Shown here piece by piece: positions 12,225 to 22,737 of a DNA stretch of 64,000 nucleotides; position 1 is the stretch's first letter; the number at the start of each line of letters is the position of its first letter. Where the stretch lies: the NCBI GenBank assembly GCA_011947345.1, contig JAAVTG010000043.1:1-64000 (forward strand). Direction: 5' to 3'. Below the pieces are notes generated by a model. The model was not told the DNA's origin. It ran no database searches and was given only the letters and a program-made list of their open reading frames with translations. The DNA is from Phytophthora quininea. Its lineage: Eukaryota > Oomycota > Peronosporomycetes > Peronosporales > Peronosporaceae. The position numbers and the translations under genes were made by a program.

Positions 12225-14014
12225 ATGCGGTCTCGCTTCTTGTTTCTGGTCGTCACGATCCTCCAAGCGTCTGGTTCGGCAACCAAGCTCAATGGTTGGT
12301 TTTCCTGCTCCATGGCGACATTCTCGGATGAAGGCAGCCAAGGTGACATACAAGCAGAATGCGCTATCTACAGGGCTCCGCTGTGTTACCCTGGAATCTG
12401 CGAAACACCGGAATCCGTGGAGGGCACGGTCGATATCTTCGTTAAGCGCTTTCCTGCTACAACCAACGCCGACACTGCTCCCAACGTGTGGCTTTTGCAA
12501 GGCGGGCCCGGGTTTTCGTCTACAGCAAGTGAGTCATGCCCCTTGTAACTTCGAGTTGGTTTAGTTGACTTATTCGTGTCATTTTAGTGGAACAGAATAT
12601 GGCGACGTTGTCTACTCTTTTGAAGGGCTCGGTCAACGTGTATACGATGGATCACCGTGGCACCGGCCGCAGTACTCGATTCGACTGCGCCGCGGCTCAA
12701 GTGACCACCACGGGGTCTCCATCGGGGCCCGACATCGAGATTTCCGAGATCCCGGCCTGTGCTCAAGACCTCGAGAACCAATTTGGCGACCTGGCATCCT
12801 TCTCGACCACCAGCGCCGCAATGGACCTCAAGACGCTCATCTCCAAGTACACGAACAAAGCAAACACGATCGTCTACGGGGTCAGCTATGGTACCATTCT
12901 GGTGGAGCGGTTGATGCACTTGGCTCCTCCAAAAGTGGTCGGGTATGTCTTGGATAGCGTTGCGACGAGTTCAGGTGCCGGAGCACCCGCCGTAGAAACG
13001 TTTCCGTTCACTTCGACCTACGACACGTACACTGGAGAGGTGGGCGACGAATTCATGGCGCTCTGTCAACAAGACAAAGAGTGCAGGACCCGCTTTAATC
13101 GCAATGGACTCAAGAAAAGCATTCGAAAGCTCATCAACCAGTTTGACAAGGACCCGAACTCGACTTGTGCGACTCAAGATGGGACTACGAAGCCTTCATA
13201 CACATTGCGGCAAGCGCTCGGGTCGATGCTTCAGGACGCATCGATGAGAACGCTGATCTCGCCGTTCGTCTACCGATCTCTGCGCTGTTCGGCCGATGAT
13301 GTCAAAGTCTTGACTTATTTCTACAAGACGCTGTACAGCGGCATGACCGACAGCGGGTTTCCTGGCACCAAAACCCAAGACGATGCGTACACGTCCAATC
13401 TGCTCAACGCTCTGATCCAGTACTCCGAGTTGTGGGAATCTCCGCAGCCTTCCATGAAGGAGATGATCCAGCGCTTTACGGATGTCGAAATGTCCGACGG
13501 AGGCATAATTGACCTCGTTGAGCAATACTGCGCCTTCTCCAAGGAAGACTCACCGGCTTGCAACAAATTCACTGGTGGCGATTACGAAGGCAACGGGATC
13601 ATTTACGACCGAGACCAATACTGGAACAAGAGCGCCACGATCCCCAAACAAGCCAGCGTTCTACTGCTCAGCGGCAGCCTCGATGCTCGGACGCCGCCCA
13701 AGTTCGCCAAGTATCTTCTAGAAGCACTCAAGGGGGACAATAAGGAGCACGTCACGTTCGACTACGCCACTCATGGAGTACTCGTGACCACTTTGACCAA
13801 CGATGAGAACGTAGCGACTTGTGGGATGCAGGTGCTGGCATCCTATGTGAAGAACAATGGCGATCTAACACGTCTGGACAAATCCTGCCTCGATGATATG
13901 CCAGCGTTCAACATGACTGCACCAACGGAAATTGTGAACCAGTACTTCAAGACCGACGGCGCGTACGACGGTAAGTATCTGGGCGAAGACGACTCCGGTT
14001 CGACGTCGCAGTAG
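12225..14014 (+). CDS. Secreted S33-type serine peptidase / alpha-beta hydrolase, intact
   Basis: The product should be a secreted serine hydrolase of the tripeptidyl aminopeptidase-like S33 type, cleaving peptides outside the cell. I place the start at the ATG at 12225, because it gives a signal peptide (MRSRFLFLVVTILQASGSA); an upstream ATG at 12177 is in frame but puts 16 polar residues before it. One 59-bp intron (12529-12587) splits the gene after the oxyanion-type GGPGFSSTA. Exon 2 carries MDHRGTGRST, the nucleophile elbow GVSYG, the late Asp in SLDARTPPKFA and the His in DYATHGVL, with paired Cys residues typical of secreted enzymes. About 575 residues. It is one of three copies in the window and the only uninterrupted one. 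Confidence 0.9.
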
Positions 14015-14470
14015 AATCGACTCGTGCTTTCAGCGCGTTTCACACGTTGAAAGGGTTCCCAGATGAAAGAATCGTCTTACTCACAGGAGCAATAACATCC
14101 ACAAGAGTCTTTGATAGATGAAACATTGGTTGATCGATAATTTCATGAGGCGTTTATGTTCTACGTAGATCCCAACGCAGGGAGGTATCTTTGATTATTC
14201 GCTGGGCGATCCACTACCAGTGCGATTGTTGCTGTTGCTTGAATCTAACGACTGAAATGCTGCTATGTGGAAGCAGGGTCTTGCGGAGATGTGTGGAGTC
14301 TGCCAGTGTAGTAATGGATGCCTCTCAGCTCTTGCAAAAGTTGTTGAGCTGAATGATCTCCGATAGATAGTTGAGTTGAAATGATTTGATTAACTAGTTA
14401 GCAGGTTCTCTCGTCTGGAAGGTGTAGCTTAGACAATCTATCTAATCAAGAATCCATTCGCAGAATTCAG
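14015..14470. other. Intergenic stretch, no gene seen
   Basis: Mirror of 3084-3539. I see no gene, repeat or RNA in it. Confidence 0.6.
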
Positions 14471-15173
14471 CTAAACTCGCGGGATCCAAATACTCTGCGG
14501 CCGTTCTAGAAGAATGTCCTTCGGAGGATCAAACCCCAATTGCCGGACTAGTTCTGCAATCGCTGAGGAATCGCAATGAAGATCCGTCGCATGCTGGTAA
14601 ATGAATTGGTAGTGCATCTTAAAGGAACTTTGCAGATTAGCAACGTTAGGCATTTCTGACTCCGTCTCACGGAAATGAATGTCGTTTCGCAATCTCCATG
14701 TGGCGTGGAAAACAATAGCAGTTTGCACTTTCCAAAGAAGCAGCAATTCTTTTGCTTCTCTCTCCATCTTGTGCGGATATCTTGTAGCTTTGGAAAAGCA
14801 ACAGCCGCCAGCTTAGAGATGGTCGGAAGACTGATGACCACGGAGCCCACAATTGGCGCCACATTTCTTTCAAGACTGGGCACGTATAAAAGCAGTGCTC
14901 AACCGTTTCGATAGCTTGACACGTAGGACGAACACATTGTTGAATGTTTGGGTCGAGTGATCTTAGAAAGTAAAGCCGCGAGCCCACAGTCAAATCACCA
15001 AAGTACAGGCGCAGCATTATGTCATGGACCACAGGTAGGAGAAACCCACGAAGTGATAGGAAGCTCGACAATGTCTGGTGAACGCGTTGTATAGGGCACC
15101 CTAAATCTTCCATCGGATGATGAACCATATCTGGCACTTTTTGAAGGAGTTTTGTCCAATCTTGAACTCGCAA
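14471..15173 (-). mobile_element. LINE (non-LTR retrotransposon) 3' fragment, right-arm copy
   Basis: Mirror of 2381-3083, on the opposite strand. The zinc-binding C-terminal block (CVRPTCQAIETVEHCFYTCP) is preserved, and one substitution near 14796 changes Ser to Pro relative to the left copy. It lies in the gap between the peptidase and the RING gene and is antisense to both. Confidence 0.7.
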
Positions 15174-15586
15174 GTATGGGAAGAAGCGCGCTATCTCCGA
15201 TAGATCGTGATGTGTCCGACTTTGGTTGTCAGCCGAGTCTCATACTAATGTCTCCGATGGTTGTCCATGAGTACTGCAGCTATGAAGGCGTTCTCCGAAA
15301 TTCTTGCAAGCGACCACGCCGAAAATGGCTATCAACCTGACTTGCTTGATAATCGAGACGCCACATTGAATCGATTTCTTTCGAATCTGTCTGTGTCCGT
15401 TTGGTGACAAAAAGCACGAGGGGCAAAGTTTCAGTAATGCCATTCGTCACGAATTGTTATTCACCATTTCTGCCCTGGCGATGTCCCCTTTACCAGAAAA
15501 TATGTTCATGGAACTGCTCGCGTATTTCCCAATATTTTCTCCGGCAGCCGCCAATTCTGCACTTTCGGTCTTTACTGGACTTCACC

Positions 15587-16371
15587 ATGTCAGTTCTTGC
15601 TCCTCGGAAAAGTGACCGTGGCCAAGTCGGGGACGACGATGTGGAGCTTTCGATCACGTCGGATCGTCTTTCCAAAGGCGTCGATATCACGTTGCCATCG
15701 CTGGAGTCGAAGATGCTGGACAGACTAGCGTCGATTGACTTGCCAACTCCTTCGACTTTCTTTGCGGGTGTCTCCGATGTGTTGGTGCCGCGACGCAGCC
15801 AACTCTCAAAAGGTTGTCGTAACAAGTGGCGTGCTGTATCTTCGGGACTAAACGTCGGGGCGAACTGCACCAACCCCAAGTGCAAAGCGTTTGGTTGGCT
15901 AGGTGGCGCCGTTGTCCATTGAGTTCGGTTCGTTCAACTGCGCCAAAGACACTGTTTCGTGTCTATTGTGTCTCTCGAAGCTGAAACTTGACGTGTGGAA
16001 GTTTGAAGGAACGAGGAAGCGTGATGGCGACGGCTTTGTGCGTTCACAGTGGCGAATTGCAGAGGGTGATGGCAAACTTGGCTACTCCTTCTTTGACCGC
16101 AACCAAGATGCTGACTTTGCCAACTGGAAGAGTCTTGTGCTGGTGGCCAAACCTAAAAGGTGTCTCCTGTTAAATGTCGCTCGGAGTTCGTGTTCGTGCA
16201 GTTGGGATGAGGGGCGTGTGCGCGGCTTGCTCGTGCAAGTTTTATTTCGCGCGGAAGAAATCAATCGCCTCGGGACTATGCGGCCACAATTTTCATCGTG
16301 ACTGCAGCAAGAAGTGGCTCGAGTGGAGCGGCAAGCAATTCACATATCCGGTGCGCCCCATATGTATCTAA
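15587..16371 (+). pseudogene. RING-type Cys-rich protein (right-arm copy, frame-broken)
   Basis: The start at 15587 reads MSVLAPRKSDRG. After about 75 residues comes a block WRAVSSGLNVGANCTNPKCK, then CLLCLSKL and VWKFEG. This pattern (GLN-x-x-G-x-C-x3-C-x-A ... C-x2-C ... W-x-F/Y-E-G) is the Cys-rich module seen before RING domains in proteins common in oomycetes, Dictyostelium and fungi, and it also occurs in the gene at 55985-57152. The C-terminus has CAACSCKF...LCGHNFHRDCSKKWLEW, a RING-H2-like ligand set, so an E3 ubiquitin ligase role is likely. Frame breaks near 15905, 16155 and 16210 leave no single open frame; some differ from the left copy. Confidence 0.6.
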
Positions 16372-16541
16372 GTGCATTCGGCAGTGCAAGGTTTCGATTT
16401 TCAAGGCGATTCCAGAGGACTAATAAAGCTAGGAAAGATTTGGCGATGGAGCTCCTTTTCTTGCGCGCAAATGAATAGTTTCTTGCTTTCATTTTGAGTG
16501 GACGTTTCATGTAAGACTCTTGGGATTTTGGATCAGCATTG

Positions 16542-19500
16542 ATGAAGGTGCCCGTTCAAGAAGACAATGTTGTTAAGGATTCACGAAGGTCCATCCAAGA
16601 GGCTGAATGTGCAGTTCTGAGCAGCATCGCGGTCCGAGAGAACCACAAGACCAAACTTCTTGCGCTGCTCTCAATCGTCGCCCCTCAAAGTTTTCCTGAA
16701 AATAAAATGCCGGGACGTTGGAAAAGAGGTCGAGTCCGAGTGAGATTCACCTCCCTGAAGTTCCCACGGGTAAAGAAATTCACGTACTTGGAGATTTGTT
16801 GCTTTTGGTGCGAGCAGCTTCCGTGGATGTTGTGGAGAATATTCAGCTGTGGCGTGAGGTTGTACACCAAGGACTCCCACGACCATATATCTACGAGAAC
16901 GAAAACTATTTACTAGTTATGTGTGAAGACCTAGACTTTCTGGACCAAGTGGGCGATCTTGTGGAATGGTTGGGATTTCGTCTAGCTCGGAACCCATTTA
17001 TTGTTCCTGAAGCGTTGGATGGAATTGTCACTTCCAGACTTGGGATAAACGTTCACGAATATCGGTCACTAAAGTACTGGAACTCTGCTAGCTGGCCGAA
17101 GAATACTAATTTGACTGACAAACAGCGAATCTGTCGGAATTCCAAGAGTAGAGAGGATGGATGGCGGAAACACCCGCCACCCCAACCGCTTGTAACACCT
17201 TTGGCCAGCATCCAACCCGAAGACGATGTCGCTGATGGATCTCGTGTACAAACTGCTCAAGAAGTTCTGCTGGAAGAAGAAAGTTTTCACGGTCGACTAC
17301 GATCTTTAGCAGTGCTGAAAGAGTACATTATTCGAGGTCCTTCAAAATTGGAGCACAGCGGTCCTGGTAATAATGAGGAATATTCGACAATTTATGAAGA
17401 GATCGCAGCAGTTAAATCGCAGAACAGGTAGCGTACAAAGCTGCAGTTGTGCGATGATGTTAACGAATTTTTATTGAGTGTTTTAGGACTACAGCTTACC
17501 AATCCGCATTAGTACGTCGAGAACGCACTCAAGTCCAGCAGCTTCTTCAAGATCTATATAATCAAATCAAATGGACAGAACTGCGTCTTGAAAACGATCG
17601 TGTGCAAGAGCATCGTGTTTGGTACGATTTGGTACGATTTGGTTAGTTCAGAACTTGTTTTACCTGGCTAACGGATGCACAAGGCATTGTCGTGACAAAT
17701 ACAGAAGGGAAGCATTGGCTTTATTTGCTCGACTAGCTGAGAAATTGCAACAATGCCTGACAGTGTTAATCGGCGAGGAATCCTGTCTCGGCAAAGTGCT
17801 GGATAAACACAAGAGCCAACAGAGTGCCTTACAGATTGAGAAGGTAAAGTACTTTAGATATTCACTGTCCGGCGATACTAAGCTTTCTCGAACCCTTAGG
17901 ATAAGCTACGGATAGCCAGAATCGACAAGAAACAACAAGAAATGACGTCAAGACGTGACGATATCCGCAAAAAGACTATAGAACGCAGCCGACTATTGCG
18001 AGAAAAGAAGAAAAGTTCTCAAAAGCAGAAGGATTTTACAGAACCACAAACTCCTGAAGCAAAATACCGTGAAATCATCCAAGAGGTTGAAAATGATATT
18101 CGAGTGATCGAAGCGAAGAGATCGAGTGTACAAAAACCGATTGAGGAGTGCGATCGTCACAGTCGACTGGAAGAAAAGCGGCAACAATCAATCCGCCAGA
18201 AACGCGAAACTATCGAGCTAAAGACTCGCATCGAACAAGAAAAGGAAGTTGGATTGGAACGACGTCGTACTGAAAATGTGGCCATGAAACATGAAGAAGT
18301 TTTGTCCCGTGCTGTCGAGCGAGACGCGAAAAGAAAATTACAGTTGAAAGCCAACAAAGCGAGAATGGATCGGCTCGCTGCGTGTGTCATTTTCAAGTGT
18401 ACGCACGAGATGAACGGAAAACGGTTTTTAATTTCAATTTACATACAAAATGCACGTGGGTACGATCTGGAAAGTCTTCGAATTGTAGCTTATCATCCGA
18501 GCTCATCAGCGGCATCAACAATGGTCATGACTGTCCGGGAATTTAATTCTTTAGGCTATGGCCGAACAAGTGAAGGACTAGGAAACTATTGCAAGTGGCT
18601 TTGTTTGCTGTATGAGAAACGTCGACGACAGTTTCGACTGGTTTGGTCGGGTCCGTCATGCCCTCGACCACTTCGACTTCGTGAGAGTGACCAAACACTG
18701 CTCTGTGTTCACAAAGAAGGACTCAAAATGTGGAATAACCGAGCAGACAATTACGCTCTGGTGGCGATGTACTTGAGAACGGATAATCCATCAACTGTGT
18801 GCTTTGTTTTGAGTTCGTGGCATGGCCCTGAAAGTGTTCTTATGGAATCTGGCATTGCTACGAAATGTTTGGTGTATGGTACCGATTTGGATATCAAACG
18901 CGATTACTTGGGCCAAACAAAACTTATCTGGAGGCATCATACGTATCACGAAGAACTGCAACGGGAAGGGTATACCGATAAATCAAAAGTGTACTCTGGG
19001 AATATCACGATCGATCGCGCAAAGTATGAGGTCCACATTTACGATACAAGCGACAAAGACTACACGATGGACCTGGCTCCAAAACCTGGAAGTAAAACCC
19101 AGGAGAGTCAGCAGATCACTAAACAACTACTTGTTCCCAAGCAAGAACTAAATCCGTATGGCATTCCGCTCCCGTCTTCCAGCTTCGCTGAATTGTTGGC
19201 TTTGACCAAGTTCGAGAAGCTCAGATCTTCTCCTACTCATGACGAGTGGAAAACCACCGTCTCATCTAAATGGCGGAGTAAGTTGACACAATACATCCGT
19301 GTGCTAAAGCTGACAAAATACGCGTGTAAGATTGGAGGTGTCTTCTGTTTCGTGACTCTCTTTCTGGTCCAACAAAGAGGGAATTTCGAGCGTACTTGCT
19401 GTTGAAAATAACATGGCTGTCACCCACACCATCAGCATCGCAATTTCGCGGTGGTGTTCCAACACAACAATCGCTGACGATTGCACTGTCGGATTATCTA

Positions 19501-20601
19501 CGATGTTCGAACATTTCCCGCCGAATCACTCTCGGTTTGGATGATGATCGGAGATCTGAAGAGTGCCCTGAATGTCTTGCTTATGAGGAATCAAAACTCC
19601 AACACAACGACCGGCTACATGCAACAGGCGATACAACTTTCGACTACTCGATGAGTTGCTCCAACTGCGCAACAATCCAGTACTGGCGATTGAGTGCTAT
19701 CAAACACTTAATCACTCATACTGGTGCTATCTCTTCCGAATCGCTACAGTTAATTTATCACGGGTATTGCGAAGTATGTGCTGTGATGGTTCCTCCAATT
19801 GTCCTAGTGTTAGGGTCAAGAAATTCTTCTTGGCTCCAACAAGTTCTGGAGCATTATTTCTTCGCTTTCAACTACAAATTAACGGGCAATAATGTAGATG
19901 ATGTGCTACATGCACTGATAGAACATCGAGTCGCGGTATTGTTCAATGCTAACTGCGGTATGACCGTCTCTAGTGCGAATTTGTTCGCAAACGAGCTTCA
20001 CTGGTGGCTGTACCCGGACCATGAAGAACTACCGTGTCATGTGGCTTATCTCGTCGGTGAATCGAATTTTAACTCTGAAATTGATCTTGATAATCAACGA
20101 GATGCGGATCTACTGGAAGCGATGAAATCGTTGAATACTGTCGCAATTCAAATGGGTAGGCAAGACCCCGTTCACCTCGATTATGAAGACAAGGAAAGTG
20201 GCGACCACGCCTCCGCATTTGACGCTTATCTGGTAGCAGAAGCAGTGCTAGTAGAAGCCACACGAATGCTACTGCACCAGGAATGGTCATGGCCAAAACC
20301 TCGAGAAATTGTCGGAGCCTCTAGCTGGAGTACCGCTTGCAAGTATTTACTGAAGCCGGACCAACTTAGTGCTGCCTTACAACAGCTAAAGCCGCTAGCA
20401 TTGCAGCCATCCACTGTGGAAATATTGCAAGCGTATTTCATGCATGCTAGCTGGCCACGGGATTATAATGACGTCCGTCCGATTTTCTATGGCCTGCTGA
20501 GCTATATGATGCATTTGGAGCATGTACATCAGATTTTAACGGCAAAAATGGCTCGCTTCAAAATTCGCATCACGTGGAAATGGAAAATGGTGAATTTCTA
20601 G
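16542..20601 (+). CDS. Large multi-exon coiled-coil protein of unknown function
   Basis: Several adjoining exons read as one long protein. They include 16718-17431, an exon after the intron 17430-17487, a short exon near 17695-17843, and 17899-19275, with a last long frame ending at 20601. The middle (about 17900-18370) is strongly charged and heptad-like (KYREIIQEVENDIRVIEAKR), a clear coiled coil. It is followed by a compact region beginning at about 18390 (FKCTHEMNGKRFLISIYIQN) and a last section with two CxxC pairs (ECPECLAY, SCSNCATI). I do not recognise a named family; the architecture resembles large cytoskeletal or axonemal proteins, but that is only an impression. The first 1015 bases lie in the palindrome arm. 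Exact splice sites around 19275-19396 are unresolved. Confidence 0.6.
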
Positions 20602-20663
20602 CTGCTAACACCAGCGTCATCGACAGTTTCTACATGACAGAGACGTCGTAAAAAGTGTCGTGT

Positions 20664-22468
20664 CTAGGGATTCTCCTGCGACGCCGAAGTGGAAGTAGGA
20701 TCGTCTTTGCCTAGATAGACGCCGTCGTACACGTCATCGGTCAGAAGTACTGGTTCACAATTTCCGTTGGTGCAGTCATGTTGAACGCTGGCATATCGTC
20801 GAGGCAGGATTTGTCCAGACGTGTTAGATCGCCATTGTTCTTCACATAGGATGCCAGCACCTGCATCCCACAAGTCGCTACGTTCTCATCGTTGGTCAAA
20901 GTGGTCACGAGTACTCCATGAGTGGCATAATCGAAAGTGATAAGCTCCTTGTTCTTGCCTTTCAGAGCTTTCAGGAGATACTTGGCGAATTTAAGTGGCG
21001 TCCGAGCATCAAGCGTACCACCGAGCAGTAGAACGCTGGCTTGTTTGGGGATCGTGGCGCTCTTGTTCCAGTATTGGTCTCGGTCGTAAATGATCCCGTT
21101 GCCTTCGTAATCGCCACCAGTGAATTTGTTGCAAGCCGGCGAGTCTTCCTTGGAGAAGGCGCAGTATTGCTCAACGAGGTCAATTATGCCTCCGTCGGAC
21201 ATTTCGACATCCGTAAAGCGCTGGATCATCTCCTTCATGGAAGGCTGCGGAGATTCCCACAACTCGGAGTACTGGATCAGAGCGTTGAGCAGATTGGACG
21301 TGTACGAATCGTCTTGGGTTTTGGTGCCAGGAAACCCGCTGTCGGTCATGCCGCTGTACAGCGTCTTGTAGAAATAAGTCAAGACTTTGACATCATCGGC
21401 CGAACAGCGCAGAGATCGGTAGACGAACGGCGAGATCAGCGTTCTCATCGATGCGTCCTGAAGCATCGACCCGAGCGCTTGCCGCAATGCGTATGAAGGC
21501 TTCGTAGTCCCATCTTGAGTCGCACAAGTCGAGTTCGGGTCCTTGTCAAACTGGTTGATGAGCTTTCGAATGCTTTTCTTGAGTCCATTGCGATTAAAGC
21601 GGGTCCTGCACTCTTTGTCTTGTTGACAGAGCGCCATGAATTCGTCGCCCACCTCTCCAGTGTACGTGTCGTAGGTCGAAGTGAACAGAAACGTTTCTAC
21701 GGCGGGTGCTCCGGCGCCTGAGGCTGTAGCGACACTATCCAAGACATACCCGACCACTTTTGGAGGAGCCAAGTGCATCAACCGCTCCACCAGAATGGTA
21801 CCATAGCTGACCCCGTAGACGATCGTGTTTGCTTTGTTCGTGTACTTGGAGATGAGCGTCTTGAGGTCCATTGCGGCGCTGGTGGTCGAGAAGGATGCCA
21901 GGTCGCCAAATTGGTTCTCGAGGTCTTGAGCACAGGCCGGGATCTCGGAAATCTCGATGTCGGCCCCCGATGGAGACCCCGTGGTGGTCACTTGAGCCGC
22001 GGCGCAGTCGAATCGAGTACTGCGGCCGGTGCCGCGGTGATCCATCGTATACACGTTGACCGAGCCCTTCAAAAGAGTAGACAACGTCGCCATATCGGCT
22101 TCCACTACAAGACACGAGTCAGTTGAATGAAGCAACCTCAAAATTACAATAGAAATGAACTCACTTGGTGTCGACGAATATCCGGGTCCACCTTGCAAAA
22201 GCCACACGTTGGGAGCAGTGTCGGCGTTGGTTGTAGCAGGAAAGCGCTTAACGAAGATGTCGACGGTGTCGTCCACGGATTCCGGTGTTTCGCAGATTCC
22301 AGGGTAACACAGCGGAGCCTTGTACACGGCGCATTCGGCTGGAACGCCACTGATGCTGCCTTCGTCCGAGAACGTTGTTGGCGAGCAGGAAAACCAACCG
22401 TTGAGCTTGTTGGCCGAAGTCTCGACGATCGTGACGGTTGCCACCAGAATCAGGAAGTATGGCTGCAT
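20664..22468 (-). CDS. Third S33-type secreted peptidase copy (mosaic paralog)
   Basis: Same family as 12225-14014. The ATG at 22468 gives a signal peptide (MQPYFLILVATVTIVETSA). A 60-bp intron (22105-22164) happens to be free of stops. GVSYG, LDARTPLKFA and DYATHG are present. Similarity to the palindrome copies is patchy: exon 1 and the segment GGTLDARTPLKFAKYLLKAL differ clearly, while about 1 kb of exon 2 and the stretch up to NQYF are nearly identical. At 20741 a stop follows NQYF. Shifting by one base restores the expected tail ending YLGKDDPTSTSAS at 20664, so a one-base deletion (real or error) shortens the protein by about 25 residues. About 230 bases upstream also resemble the palindrome promoter. 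Confidence 0.85.
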
Positions 22469-22501
22469 TACGATAGAGTGAGGTGGTTGAGAAATGATCA
22501 A

Positions 22502-22737
22502 GTCTTCAACGAACGTGGATTAGGAATCGTCTCATCTCGAAGAGCCTTGCAACAAGTCAACCTACCGTATTTTTTCCACTGCATGAAAGCACGTTACAGT
22601 GAAGTCGCTAGTAGTCATTGTCGCCGTCGTATGATCCGAAGATGTTACCCGATCGCCGAGCGAGTCCCAGATGGCCTGTGGGCACGTGGATCAGCGTATA
22701 TGGTGCAGCGCAAACAAATGAACTTTACTCGCAAGTA
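22502..22737. promoter_or_regulatory. Peptidase 5' flank shared with the palindrome copies
   Basis: This flank aligns with 5377-5600 (and its mirror) at lower identity than the coding region; for example CAGCGCAAACAAATGAACTT near 22709 matches CAGCGAAAACAAATGAAGTT near 5556. The promoter was therefore duplicated with the gene. The pogo element sits at its far end, so upstream regulatory DNA of the third copy is displaced by 2.1 kb. Confidence 0.5.

Larger units (their letters stand above)
9395..17557. repeat. Right arm of the 17.5 kb inverted duplication
   Basis: This arm is the inverted copy of 1-8158, at about 99.8 percent identity by eye. Coordinate sums drift from 17558 at the outer end through 17555 and 17554 to 17553 at the inner end, which locates the net indels near 591-1670, near 2060 and near 4121 of the left arm. 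The end at 17557 is set only by the start of the window, so the true arm may extend further right. Confidence 0.97.

Noticed and set aside
1..17557. Palindrome as a simple missed-adapter long-read chimera
   Set aside because: That artefact gives arms that meet directly. Here 1236 bp of unique sequence lies between them and the right arm continues in frame into a larger gene. Other assembly explanations remain open.
16542..20601. Dynein- or kinesin-type motor identity for the coiled-coil gene
   Set aside because: No P-loop or motor motif is visible; the resemblance is only in general coiled-coil character.
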